Source of the DNA: Aplectana chamaeleonis
Taxonomy: Eukaryota > Nematoda > Chromadorea > Rhabditida > Cosmocercidae
Length of the DNA stretch: 64,000 nt
Assembly: GCA_029168955.1 (NCBI GenBank)
Contig: JAPDOI010000718.1
Span: forward strand, 124,001 to 188,000
Reading direction: 5' to 3'
The stretch's first letter is position 1. Every line of letters starts with the position of its first letter. The notes beneath the pieces are model-generated. The model saw only the letters and a list, made by a program, of their open reading frames with translations, ran no database searches and was not told where the DNA came from. The translations under genes were made by a program, and so were the position numbers. Of this stretch, positions 45,601 through 55,147 are shown piece by piece.

Positions 45601-46190
45601 AGGCAGTGTCCACGAAAAAAACCATCGAAAAAAACTATCCTAATTAATTGTTTTACCAGTTCGCAAGTATTTCACAAACAAAATTCCTTTTGAATCCTGA
45701 AAACTGATGCCTTAAAAGCAGTGTCCACGATAAAAACCATGTCTGTTTTTTTTTTTGGTGGAGATCGGCAGCTGCGGGGCCTTGCGCAACCCTGGCGTTG
45801 AAAAAACTAAGAAAAATGAGTTCGGAACGGTCCCCTACGGCCCCAACGTTGGACACCCGTCAGCTCGTCACACCCCAGATGCACTTTCCACGCCCACCGA
45901 CGTGAACAAATGAATGCTCGAGATTGTGAAATGAGTCACGATTTCCGATCAATGCCTCCATTTTTCCATTCATTCATTCCATTCAGCTCGCATACATCGT
46001 CTGCAAAACCCGGAGTTACAAGCCTCGGACAACTCGTCCACCATGCTTCCTTAGCTCAATTTTTGAGGGACCATAACTCCGTTTCCATGAAGGTCTTGTA
46101 CGATTCCAAAAACATCACTGGAATCAGCATGGGACCGTATTCAAGATAGGCAAAAAAGCTGAGAAACGATTCTCATCGTAAACACTGCCT
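45601..46190. mobile_element. three-ended TTAA MITE carrying a mariner fragment
   Basis: The outer left end AGGCAGTGTCCACG follows TTAA (45597-45600). An inner end AAGCAGTGTCCACG follows another TTAA (45712-45715). The right end AAACACTGCCT precedes TTGA (46191-46194). The stretch 45640-45711 is the reverse complement of mariner coding DNA found at 56224-56303, next to the same MITE subfamily. This copy therefore derives from a MITE inserted in that mariner locus or a relative, plus flanking mariner DNA and a new end. Confidence 0.8.
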
Positions 46191-46194
46191 TTGA

Positions 46195-46393
46195 GTATCA
46201 CGAGGATCCCGTTACGTCTTCTTTTCTAGTCGAAAACTCGAAACTCATAGTTGTTACGTAAATACTGGGTGTCCGCCTGACCCCAACCATCGCGATTTTT
46301 ATTACTGCTTGTTTTGCCGCCCTTCAGTTTGCCTCTGAGAAAAGCGTACTCTAATTTTCTGTTTTTGAGTGAGCAAGTTCACAAAATAAAAAA
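46195..46393. other. short unassigned spacer
   Basis: Host or unknown DNA between the MITE and the mariner; nothing recognised. Confidence 0.4.
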
Positions 46394-46395
46394 TA

Positions 46396-47650
46396 CCAGG
46401 TTGTCCAATAATTCTTGTCCGAAAATTTCACCATTTTGAATTTTTTTCAACTTAATTGAAAAACAAGTCTATTCAACAATATAATCACCACAGTTATCCA
46501 CAACAGTGGCCCATCGGTTGGGCAGGTCGCCGATGCTCTTCGCCCACAACTCCGGGGGCTGCGACTTTAAGAATTCCGCGATGTCGGATTTGAGGTTGTC
46601 GTAGTTGGTGAATTTTCTGCCGGCCAAATGGTGCTTCAGCGGGCGGAACAAGTGGTAGTCGGAGGTGGCGAGGTCCGAAGAATACGGCGCATGGGCAACC
46701 CTCTCCCAGCCGAGCGTCGCCAACTTCTGCTGGGTCTCCTTCGCCACGTGGGGGCGCGCGTTGACGTGCAGCAGGTGGACCGAGGCCCGTCGGGGACGCT
46801 TTTCTCGGATGGCGGCGGCTAGTTTCTCAAGCTGATCGGTGTAGATGGAGGCGGTGACCGTCCTGCCTTGCGGGAGCAGCTCGAAATACAGCATGCCATT
46901 GGTGTCGCACCAGCAGCAGAGCATGATGTTCAGCGGGTGCAGGTCGGCTTTCGGCGTCGTCGGCGGCTCTTCTCCGCGCGGGATCCAGACGACACGGCGG
47001 GCGACGTTGTCGTAGAGGACCCAGCTCTCATCCCCAGTGACCAGGTCCTCGAGAAACTCCTTGCGATGCGGACGAAGGAGGAGGAACTGGCAGACGTTCA
47101 CGCGGCTCTGCTTGTTGGCGTCCGTCAGACGGTGGGGGATCCAACGGGCCAGAACTTTGTGGTAGCCGAGTAAGTTGAGTCGATTGTGGATGGTGGACTT
47201 GCTGCAGCCGAGCGTCGTCACCAGTTCACTGGTGGTGGCTTCCGGCTTCTCCTTGATACAGCGACGGACTTCGTCATCATCCACCGTAGAAGGCCTCCCG
47301 CTGTCCTCCCTGTCCTCGAGGCTCGTGTCGCCGCTTTCGAAACGATTGAACCAGCGGCTGACTGTGCGTTGGGACACTGCATCCTCCTCGCACGCTCTGC
47401 AGATGTTGGCGACCGCGGTGCCCGTGTCGTTGCCCAGCAGCCACTCAAAGTACACGAACGTACGAATTCGACCTTGGTCCATTTTAGCTTGTACTGGTAG
47501 CTAGACGCGGCGACTGCGCCTTATATACCCCTAGCGTAGAAAATTGGAAAACCTTCTAGAAGGTTCTTACACTTGCCTGATATTATAACACTTCTAAGCA
47601 AAATTACAGAAATTTGAAAATTTTCGGACAGGAATTATTGGACGGCCTGG
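46396..47650 (-). mobile_element. mariner transposon, full length
   Basis: Terminal repeats of about 35 bp begin CCAGGTTGTCCAATAATTCT (left) and CCAGGCCGTCCAATAATTCC (right, inverse), flanked by TA (46394-46395, 47651-47652). 1255 bp with one frame on the minus strand. The fragment at 11343-11904 is from the same family. Confidence 0.95.
46469..47482 (-). CDS. mariner DD34D transposase with mutated second catalytic Asp
   Basis: Uninterrupted 337 residues, slightly under the usual ~345. HTH region residues 1-110 (RTVSRWFNRFESGD, GCSKSTIHN), the WVPHEL-like linker WIPHRL, first Asp in VTGDESW, third Asp in TSDYHLF. The second position, normally HDNARPH, reads HVNARPH (GTC at 46763-46765), so the metal-binding triad is incomplete. 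YSPDLAPSD is also altered to YSSDLATSD. The spacing between the second and third positions is 34, as in mariner. It can probably still bind ends but not cut. No frameshift or stop, so the loss of activity is recent. Confidence 0.93.
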   Translation of the reverse strand: MDQGRIRTFVYFEWLLGNDTGTAVANICRACEEDAVSQRTVSRWFNRFESGDTSLEDREDSGRPSTVDDDEVRRCIKEKPEATTSELVTTLGCSKSTIHNRLNLLGYHKVLARWIPHRLTDANKQSRVNVCQFLLLRPHRKEFLEDLVTGDESWVLYDNVARRVVWIPRGEEPPTTPKADLHPLNIMLCCWCDTNGMLYFELLPQGRTVTASIYTDQLEKLAAAIREKRPRRASVHLLHVNARPHVAKETQQKLATLGWERVAHAPYSSDLATSDYHLFRPLKHHLAGRKFTNYDNLKSDIAEFLKSQPPELWAKSIGDLPNRWATVVDNCGDYIVE

Positions 47651-47652
47651 TA

Positions 47653-48258
47653 GTGGGGGGGGGGCACATAAAACCCTCAAGTATTGGAGAAAAAACTTTA
47701 TAAAAAAGCTCTCAAATTTTTATTTGCGCCTGTTGGTGTGTTTTGCGCAGTGCGGACAAAACGTCAAACCAAATGTTGCAAATGGTTTCATGCTTCAACA
47801 TTCTCAGGTTGAAGACCTTGTTTCCTGTTTGTACCAAAAACTCTGAAAATAAGATGGTTAAATACTCATGTTTGGATATCGGAATTTTCAGGGATAAAGA
47901 GTATTCGAAAATTCGGCAACTGATCCTTAGGTGGAACGAGCAATGAACAACGGTTTCATGGTGCGGGCGGGGTGATTCAATGAGTTGGCTGACCCACGAG
48001 ATTATCAACCAATTTCCGTCGTACTTCCGCTCCTACTCCTGTTAGTGGGAACCAAAGCTCACGTTCCTGCGAAGAAACGGGCGGCTCATTCATCGTGAAC
48101 ACTGCCTCTAAGGTACGTACCAGTCGCTTTAAGTAACTGCCAACTACGTTGAGAGTAAATAAAAGGCGGCAAAACAAGCACTCATGGGAATCTCTCTCAA
48201 TTCCATCTTCACGATGGTCAGATCTACCTCCTCGTCAGGATAATGACAACCGTTTTAA
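47653..48258. other. unassigned DNA with a MITE fragment
   Basis: Begins with a G-run of 10-11 directly after the mariner TA. No gene recognised; it contains the MITE right-end fragment 47955-48107. Confidence 0.4.
47955..48107. mobile_element. TTAA MITE, right-end fragment
   Basis: It matches the 5397-5855 subfamily (GGTTGGCTGACCCACGAGAT-like region) and ends CATCGTGAACACTGCCT before CTAA. The left end is missing. Confidence 0.65.
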
Positions 48259-48806
48259 AGGCAGTGGTCACGATGAAAATCGTTATCGAAAAAACTACAA
48301 AAATCAGCTTAGATCAAAAACAGCTGAAAAACTATGAAGGTAGCGCGGTGGAAAACGGTCTAGAATTAGAGTTTCTAGGGCCCAAAGAAGCCAGTTCGTG
48401 CACACGTGCACAGCGATGACGAAACAGATCGCAGTCTCATGTCGAGCAGTCAAAAATCATCGACATTCAGAGGACGAAATAAATGCAAATTTAACGAATA
48501 AAAACAGTTGAATAATGAAAGCATCACTTCAGTCAATGTTTTTGACTAGATGTGTACACAAATTCTAAGGTTCATTGATTGACATTCAATTTCAAGCTAG
48601 CTGATGTTCTTGATATAAGAGGTCATCGATGCCGATGATGTGGAGTGGGCTCGTCCACCATCAAAAGACAAGAAAGTTCAGGTTTCAAATTTGGCCCAAA
48701 ACAGTGGTTTTTTCGCGATTTTTTCTTATAGGTCCTACTACTCGAGACCCAGGAAAGGATTTGGAGAGAAAAAGACGACAAGCATATTTGATCGCAACCA
48801 CTGCCT
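48259..48806. mobile_element. TTAA MITE, AGGCAGTGGTCACG variant
   Basis: AGGCAGTGGTCACGAT follows TTAA (48255-48258); ATCGCAACCACTGCCT precedes TTAA (48807-48810). 548 bp; its middle differs from the other subfamilies. A further decayed end (CCGTGAACACTGTCCT) abuts it at 48811-48826. Confidence 0.85.
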
Positions 48807-48826
48807 TTAACCGTGAACACTGTCCT

Positions 48827-49396
48827 CAACAACGCAACTAAATTATTTTCTGTCCGAATGAGAGAGTTCGCCTACGCGGTCGGCGTGCCCGTAGAGCGGT
48901 TTCTACGGAAGCATTTTCCAAATTCGTAAACGGGTTAGCAGGAGTGTTAGACGAATGTCTAACAACATTTTGGTCAGTTTTTAACCGCCATGGACAGGCT
49001 CATACAACAAACGCCTTTGCAACGACTGTCTGACGCGCACGCTGACCGCATGGGCGGACAATCCCATTCGGACGGACTCCACACTTTCGCTCATAGGATT
49101 TGGTCACAAGGCTCACAAGGGCGCCATTCCGCGTCTTTAGTCAACTTTTTCTCAGGTGGGAAAAGTTATTTAGATATAGGTGTGGAAAGCCATCCTCAAA
49201 TATGTTTGGTGGGCTTTAGATTCGAACAAATAAGCTCAGCATGTATCGTTCGTGTCACTCAGTTAGGAAGCCGCATTCAATAATTGGGTGCAAAATCACT
49301 CAATTGAAGGCCATCTTCTCTTCTTTTTTCGAACTCGCGGATTTTCACGCCAGGCAGCGATGCGGCTTCCTAAATTGAGTGCACAGACCATATCCA
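48827..49396. other. unassigned DNA with a 130-bp hairpin
   Basis: CACTCAGTTAGGAAGCCGCAT (from 49257) and the inverse ATGCGGCTTCCTAAATTGAG (near 49361) form the arms of a small foldback next to the Tc1-like element. The remainder has no recognised feature. Confidence 0.45.
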
Positions 49397-49398
49397 TA

Positions 49399-50978
49399 CA
49401 CTGCGTTTCATATCTATAGGTCCACCTATGAATTCCGTAATTTTGTGTGATGCCCTGACTCAAATATTGTGCCGTGGTCACCTATAAAATCAGCGTCCTC
49501 AAAAATCTCTATGAAGGACAGGAGACGCGAATTCAGGTTTCGCACGAATTTTAGGAGCTCGAAGATTGAAAAACACCCGTTTCAAAAGTATAGGTCCATC
49601 AAATGTGATCAAAGTTTTATTAGGACAACCAACAATAATCAACGATCTAGTAACCTGTACATATGTTCTCCTTGATTCGAAATAACTTCAACTAATCGCT
49701 TTGGCATGCTCTGGACCAGATTTTTGATCATGGTGCGTTCCACTGACACCGAGGCGTTTGTGATCGACTCTTTCTCGTCGATTGAGGCGCACTACTTAGC
49801 GTAACTGTAAATTTTGTGCACAATGATGACCCAGAGGTCCTCCATAGGGTTGAGATCAGGTGAACACGCAGGCCAACCGAGAACCACTGTTTTGCTCCTT
49901 GCAAGCCATGCTGACGTCGACGGACTACCATGAATAGCAGCATTGTCGTGCATAAAAGTGAAGGTCCCGCATTGATACCGGCGGATAAACGGCAGAAAAC
50001 GATTCTCTAGAACCTTATGGTAGTCCTCGAATTTCATACGACACGAAACGAATGCAAGCTTGAGTTGACCAGATTCGCAGAAGGCACCCGAAGCCATGAG
50101 CGATCAACCGACGATGTTGCGTCGGGAGAAGACACGCGGTGGTTTCCGTAGAGCACGCCAGTAACCTCTTCCACCACCGGGTCTTTCCAAATTGAACTTT
50201 TTTCGTCGCTCCAGATCACCTGAAGCGTTTGGATTAGGGGCCACGGAGAAAATTAGAAGCAAAATCGCCTTACCTTTGACCAACTCCTTGTGATGGATTT
50301 GGATAGCAAACTGGAGGCGTATCGCTTTGTGCCGTTCCGTGTGTCTTAAGCACACGCTTCATTGATTTTCTACGGAATTTTCTTGCGTCTGAACTGCTCT
50401 CCAAACCGTACTTTTGCTCGTCGACAGCGAAAGTTCCCTGCGCAAGCAGTTGGGACTCATCGTCGAGTTCGAAAGAAGGCGTCCAATTCTGCTTTCATCA
50501 TGCTCCGAAAGCAGTCTGAAAGGCCCTCCAGGGTTCTTCTTCCGATATCGCTCAGAATCCGGTGGGTAGTTGTTGATACAATTGTGCCATAGTCCAAGAT
50601 GCTCCGCAATCTTCCTTCTCGACCATCCAGCCACGTTGAGAGCTTCCGTCTGAGATTGTTCATCCGACGACAGGCAATTTCCACGAGGCACAGCAAGCAC
50701 GACATTTTGGGAGTCCGTATGTAGCCCCAGTTTTCCAGTCTCATTTTTACTAGCAGAGAAACGAGAATTTTCCTAAGATGGACCTATAGTTTTGAAACGG
50801 TCACAAATCTGTCTATCATTTACGGAAATTCAGTAAAAAATCATGGATGAGCCGGAGGATTTTTTATCGGGGTTTTAAAGGTGAAGATTTCGATGGTGAC
50901 GCCCACAGACCACCAAAATGTACGGCAAGCCAGGAAATTCGAGATCCTCGGGTGGACCTATAGTTATGAAACGCAGTG
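49399..50978 (-). mobile_element. third Tc1-like transposon, decayed
   Basis: The ends begin CACTGCGTTTCATATCTATA and CACTGCGTTTCATAACTATA (inverse), flanked by TA (49397-49398, 50979-50980). Inner direct repeats with the motif CGTTTCAAAA(G/C)TATAGGTCC lie near 49580 and 50800 (inverted), so it too has IR/DR ends. 1580 bp. Confidence 0.92.
49639..50700 (-). pseudogene. Tc1-like transposase with several lesions
   Basis: The N-terminus starts at 50700 (HTH with RRKIAEHLGLWHN). A frame break lies near 50359. A 54-bp intron (50220-50273, GTAAGG...CTTCAG) precedes VIWSDEK, the first catalytic Asp. One A is missing just after it. TGA follows RRNIVG, and TAG interrupts the segment after IVHKIYSYAK. 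The second Asp (FMHDNAAIH) and the Glu (SPDLNPMEDLW) are present. The reading ends at TGA 49639-49641. Its intron is in the same place as in the other two Tc1 families here. Confidence 0.9.
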
Positions 50979-50980
50979 TA

Positions 50981-52280
50981 CTCTGCATGGCACACTTGAG
51001 TTGATCAGGAATTATTTTCTAAAGTGAAATCCTAGTAATTATGAGTTCATCAGATATTGTTCCTTACCTAGTTCCAGATTTGAGAAAATTTGATTTTGAG
51101 AGAAAGGTACCAGAAAAGGACACTAAAGACGCGTTAAGATGGCTTCGCTTACCTTCTGAACAAATCCTGCGAGCTTTAATGTGGACCTGTCAAATAGTGA
51201 GATTGAAAACAAACGCTCGTATTTTGCACCGGACACAGGAGGAGCGGTTACCTTGAGACTGGTATGTGGTCACTAAGAGTGAGCTTCAATATCCAAGTGC
51301 TTTATTACAGAGAATAGATTAACCTTCTCTCATCCCCATAGATACGTTTGCGCGTTAGCTGAAATGGCAGTCATAACTCTACCGACTGGAATGAAAACCA
51401 TAACTTTTTACTAGATTTGCAGTCAGGATGGGAGTTGCTGCGAAACGGTTTGCAAAAGTTATGATGACGCAAAGTTCAAGTGATGTGAAGTGATTTGGTA
51501 ACGCCAATTGATGTGTACTAAAGTACAATTGGAAACAATGCTTGTTAGGATCAATAAATGTATTCTCACTGTATCTGCTCGTGAGATGCTAAAACACGAA
51601 AACTAACGTTTGCAAACAAGGATTGATGCCTAGACCACCACCGTAGTGCTAACTACATAAGTCTCCAGAGGTCGTAGCTCGCAATGCAGAAGCGAAGTCC
51701 GTGTGTGGTATTTACACCCAGCCAAGGAATTCCTTAACGCTTGGAGAGAAAGTGATCACTTTGCTTTAAACGACCTCTCATATACATATCTCTAAAGACA
51801 GCTTACAGGCCAATGGCTGCCTGACGACGTCTCTGAACCAAACATTCTTCAGGGGTCTACAGAGTTGAAGTCGCAGCGTTGCTCGCAGCGACGAGTAGAG
51901 CCGGGTGATGCAATATCGATTACATTCGGCGACGAGGGCAACCAACGCGACGTTAAGAGCGCCGAGGGGTCACCGCAGAGTGTTTTGACGCCGCGACGGC
52001 TCTTCGTCACTGCCAGCGAGCGGCAGCTGACGCAGCGACGAAAATGTTCGTAAACATCTCTGTCATCGAGCCAGGGCTGACGCTCGGCGACCAGTCGACG
52101 GTTAGTGCAACCCTGCAGACTCCTTTAGTCTTATCAACATTCCGTTCCCGCGCACCGGGTATGGTACTCATACACTGGGGAGGGGCTAGCGCATCTCTTC
52201 GGGGAAGGAACCCTCCGGGCACCGGCGCTCGCCCCCAATCGGGGAGGGGGCTACCGCCGAAGTGACGATTTGACTTGATC
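50981..52280. other. unassigned DNA with a duplicated gene-flank
   Basis: A 71-codon plus-strand frame (51041-51256, MSSSDIVPYLVPDLRKF) is unrecognised. About 51225-51345 resembles the DNA at about 58395-58510, upstream of the pseudogene copy of the secreted protein, including a conserved AG|GTAA donor on the minus strand. This suggests a remnant of a third duplicate. At 51880-52100 is a GC-richer stretch without known features. Confidence 0.35.
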
Positions 52281-52283
52281 GGA

Positions 52284-52440
52284 CCCCCCCCCCCTGTCAC
52301 TGCCCTGAAGCCCCCTTGTCACTGCCATGAAGCCCCCCTGTCACCGTCTTGGAGCCCCCCGTCACTGCCCCGGAGCACTGATGTCACGGCCCCGGAGCAC
52401 TGACGTCACGGCCCCGGAGCAGTGACGTCACCCTTCCCCG
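52284..52440. repeat. minisatellite of ~22-bp units containing CRE-like palindromes
   Basis: After a C-run (52284-52294), about seven units of the type GTCACTGCCCCGGAGCACTGA follow. The last units create TGACGTCA (52401-52408 and 52433-52440), the consensus of cAMP-response/ATF sites. The array may be chance or may bind bZIP proteins. Confidence 0.75.
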
Positions 52441-52856
52441 GAAAGCGTAACCGCTCTCCTCCAAAAATATCCCTCCCTGACAGAGACTTGAAGTCCCCGT
52501 CCAGGGCCGGCCCTGTCGGTCCGAATGCGGCTCTCTATGAGGTGAGGCGCCTTTTATACCGGTTGAGCACGTGATAGATCACAGGAGAAATCACGTCAAA
52601 TCGGGACAAAACTTGCAGGTCGTTTACTCTGGTCTAAGGGGTAGGAACGAAACCAATGTAAACTCGTTGCTCTCAACTTGTAGATACCCTGATTTATTTT
52701 ATAACAAGATCGACTTACTAGTTTTTGAAAAAAATATTAATTTACTTATTAGCGTGAATGACGATGCGTGCGTTTGGCCTACTATGCCTTCTCTGGCCTC
52801 TATTGTCGTAAACTACCTTCTACGACTTCTTCCCATCTTTTCCATCTCTTCCTCTC
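52441..52856. other. unassigned DNA
   Basis: A plus-strand open frame (52571-53029) crosses it, but its end is inside the poly-G palindrome, so it is not taken as a gene. Confidence 0.35.
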
Positions 52857-52980
52857 GGGGGGGGGCAAGCGCCGGAAGAGAGCAGGGGCCTTCCCTGAAG
52901 CCCCCCTCGGGAGAAGCCTGCGCTGTCGCTCCCCCAAGTCGAAAACGGGCTCTATTGCCCGGCGCTTGCCCCCCCCCCCC
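52857..52980. repeat. palindrome with poly-G/poly-C ends
   Basis: A G-run of nine plus CAAGCGCCGG at the left is mirrored by CCGGCGCTTG plus a C-run of twelve at the right: a 124-bp element with 19-bp or longer inverted ends. A partly similar CCGGCGCTCGCCCCC lies near 52220. The G-runs could form quadruplexes. It may be a MITE; no target duplication is visible. Confidence 0.65.
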
Positions 52981-53509
52981 ACAGAGTCTGAGTATGTCGC
53001 GCTCCATCGCCAATTGGTATCACTCTTAAACTATCAGTACCTGCTTGCCTTCTCGACAAAAGCTCGGCTGAAGGAATCGAGGGAAAAACGATCGGTTTAT
53101 TCTGATTCTTGACTCTCTATGAACCTCGGCATCAGAATATAGCATGTACGTTGATTTAAGCCGGAACGTAGCAGTATGATGGTTTTTTGACAGACTATCT
53201 TTTCGGCGGTCTCGTCCTCTTCGGAGTTTGAAAAAGGTCGAATCTATGTGTAAAAATACTCGGCCAAACGTAGTTTTACCCCACTAAAATTCAGGACAAA
53301 ATCTACAAACAAATAACTGACATATATGAGACTGACAAGGAAGGCTCGTTACCTTCCCGTAGCGATTTGGAAAACCATGTTGTCGTTGCTGCAGGTCTGT
53401 GAGAGTATATAAATGACCCGTGCTTAAATTTGGCTAAATGGCAGCGGGGATTCCATAAATGGCATTTTCATTGCTTCAAAAAAAGTAAGGAGAACAAAGG
53501 AGAGTTCTT
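52981..53509. other. unassigned DNA
   Basis: No gene or repeat end is recognised. Confidence 0.4.
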
Positions 53510-54130
53510 AGGGCGTTCAGAAAAAACTCCTCGAATTTGGCTCAAAACTTACAACTGGTAGGTATTTAGGGCGCTGAACCCGAGTTTGGGGTCTAAGCCT
53601 CGACTCAGAGTTGCTGTCGGTGAAGGTAGGTAAAATGTCTTTTAACTGGCGTTACTTACCTTAAAATTCTGAAAATCGAAAATGGTACATCGAATTCGGG
53701 TTCAGCGTCCCAAATAACACCCACAGTGAAATTTTGAGTGAAATCTGAGACTTTGACCGAGCTATCGTATACCCACCGTACCCTACCGTAATTTATCGAA
53801 ATTCGATAAAAGGGTTGCAGATTCGTGTTAGGCAGCCCGAATAGCCCCTATGTACACAAGTTTTGAGGCGATTTGATCGTAGGATTCTCGAAATCCTCAA
53901 AAGTCGCATTTAAGCTGCAAATTTCTCCCAATTCGAAGCTTTGGACCAAATCAGGTGGAATTTTTCAAACATCGACAAATGGGCCTCAGATTCGTCATCA
54001 GCACCCAGAATAACCCCTAGAAACAAGTTTTAGGCTCAATCCGAGACAGTTTTTTTGAACGACCTAAAAATTGTCCCTCGTGTACCCCTTCTCTATTGGC
54101 AAAGCTATAGTCGGATTTCTCCTCTAAATC
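53510..54130. repeat. truncated relative of the Tc5-like foldbacks
   Basis: It contains four of the family modules (GGGCGCTGAACCCGAG, CGGGTTCAGCGTCCC, GATTCGTGTTAGGCAGCCC, GATTCGTCATCAGCACCC) at about 110-150-bp spacing, and the ACTTTGACC...ATACCCACCGTA core. The CAAGG ends are not found. Confidence 0.65.
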
Positions 54131-54135
54131 TCTGA

Positions 54136-54212
54136 GGCATTAAGCCGATTCTGAGTATGAAATATTGAAGAACTGTCCTCCCCCTATAACATATTAATGT
54201 TGCATCTCGAAA
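54136..54212. repeat. end of the 2748-type foldback, cut by a MITE
   Basis: GATTCTGAGTATGAAATATTG through TCCTCCCCCTATAACATATTAA matches the right arm of 2748-3206. It ends where the TTAA MITE 54218-54705 inserted. Confidence 0.65.
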
Positions 54213-54217
54213 CTTAA

Positions 54218-54705
54218 AGGCAGTGTTCACGATGAAAAAAAGTGTTTGAAATTCCACTAGGAATGGGTAGAGGAGGGACACTCTGTAACTTTACCGTTGA
54301 AAGAACGCATGAAAACGAGCCAGGAAGAGCCTCAAAAAGAGCCCGAAGTTGCCACTTTGAGCGCAAGGCACACCCCAAAAGCTCAATGCCCGCCCTGCGA
54401 CGTCAACAAAGGAAGGCTTGAACTCGTGAGATGAGCGATGGTTTCCAATTATTGGCCCCGTTCTTCCTTTCATTCTCGACTTCTCTCTTTACTCAGGTCA
54501 GCTCGAATACATCGGCTGCAGAAGACGGAAGTTACAAGCCTCGGAAAACTCGTCCACCATGCTTCTCTAGCTCGATTTTTGAGGGACCATAACTCCGTTC
54601 CCAGAAGGTCGTGTACGATTTCAGAGACATCGTTGGAATCAGCATGGGACCGTTTTCAAGATAGGCTAAAAAACAGAAAAACGATTTTTATCGTGGACAC
54701 TGCCT
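54218..54705. mobile_element. TTAA MITE, reference copy
   Basis: AGGCAGTGTTCACGATGAAA follows TTAA (54214-54217); TATCGTGGACACTGCCT precedes TTAA (54706-54709). 488 bp without nested insertions, collinear with 4048-4998 minus its insert. Confidence 0.9.
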
Positions 54706-54709
54706 TTAA

Positions 54710-54977
54710 CGGAAGTTGGCAAGCCTCCCTTGTGAACGGAATACTTTCTCAAAATCTGTGAAGCATCAGGTCATCAGTAGAACACGACGGGGTACCGAGA
54801 AGTCAAAAAGCAATACCCAGATCAGAAGGGTAATCTGATGTAGGGCTGCAGTTCCCGCGTGATATTTATATCCTCTTTCTTCCGGTTGACCTTGGAGTCT
54901 CCCGTTGATCCAGATTGCCCCGAGCGCTTTTTAATTTTAGTAGGGTAAAACTACGTTTGGCCCAGTATTTGCACACG
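54710..54977. other. short unassigned spacer
   Basis: Nothing recognised between the MITE and the mariner. Confidence 0.4.
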
Positions 54978-55147
54978 TACCAGGTTGTTCAATAAGTTTT
55001 GTTGTTCGATAAGAGGGGGCGTTGCAACTAGCCCAAAAATAGTTTGTTTTGTTGGTACACTATTCATATGAACGTATGTGAAGTATCATTTCAATATGTC
55101 AATTCATTCTTTGTTTACAAGCCATTTAGTGACGCCATGTCACAGCA

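Noticed and set aside
52571..53112. Plus-strand frames of 114-152 codons
   Set aside because: They run through the poly-G palindrome and change character at its ends; no family recognised.
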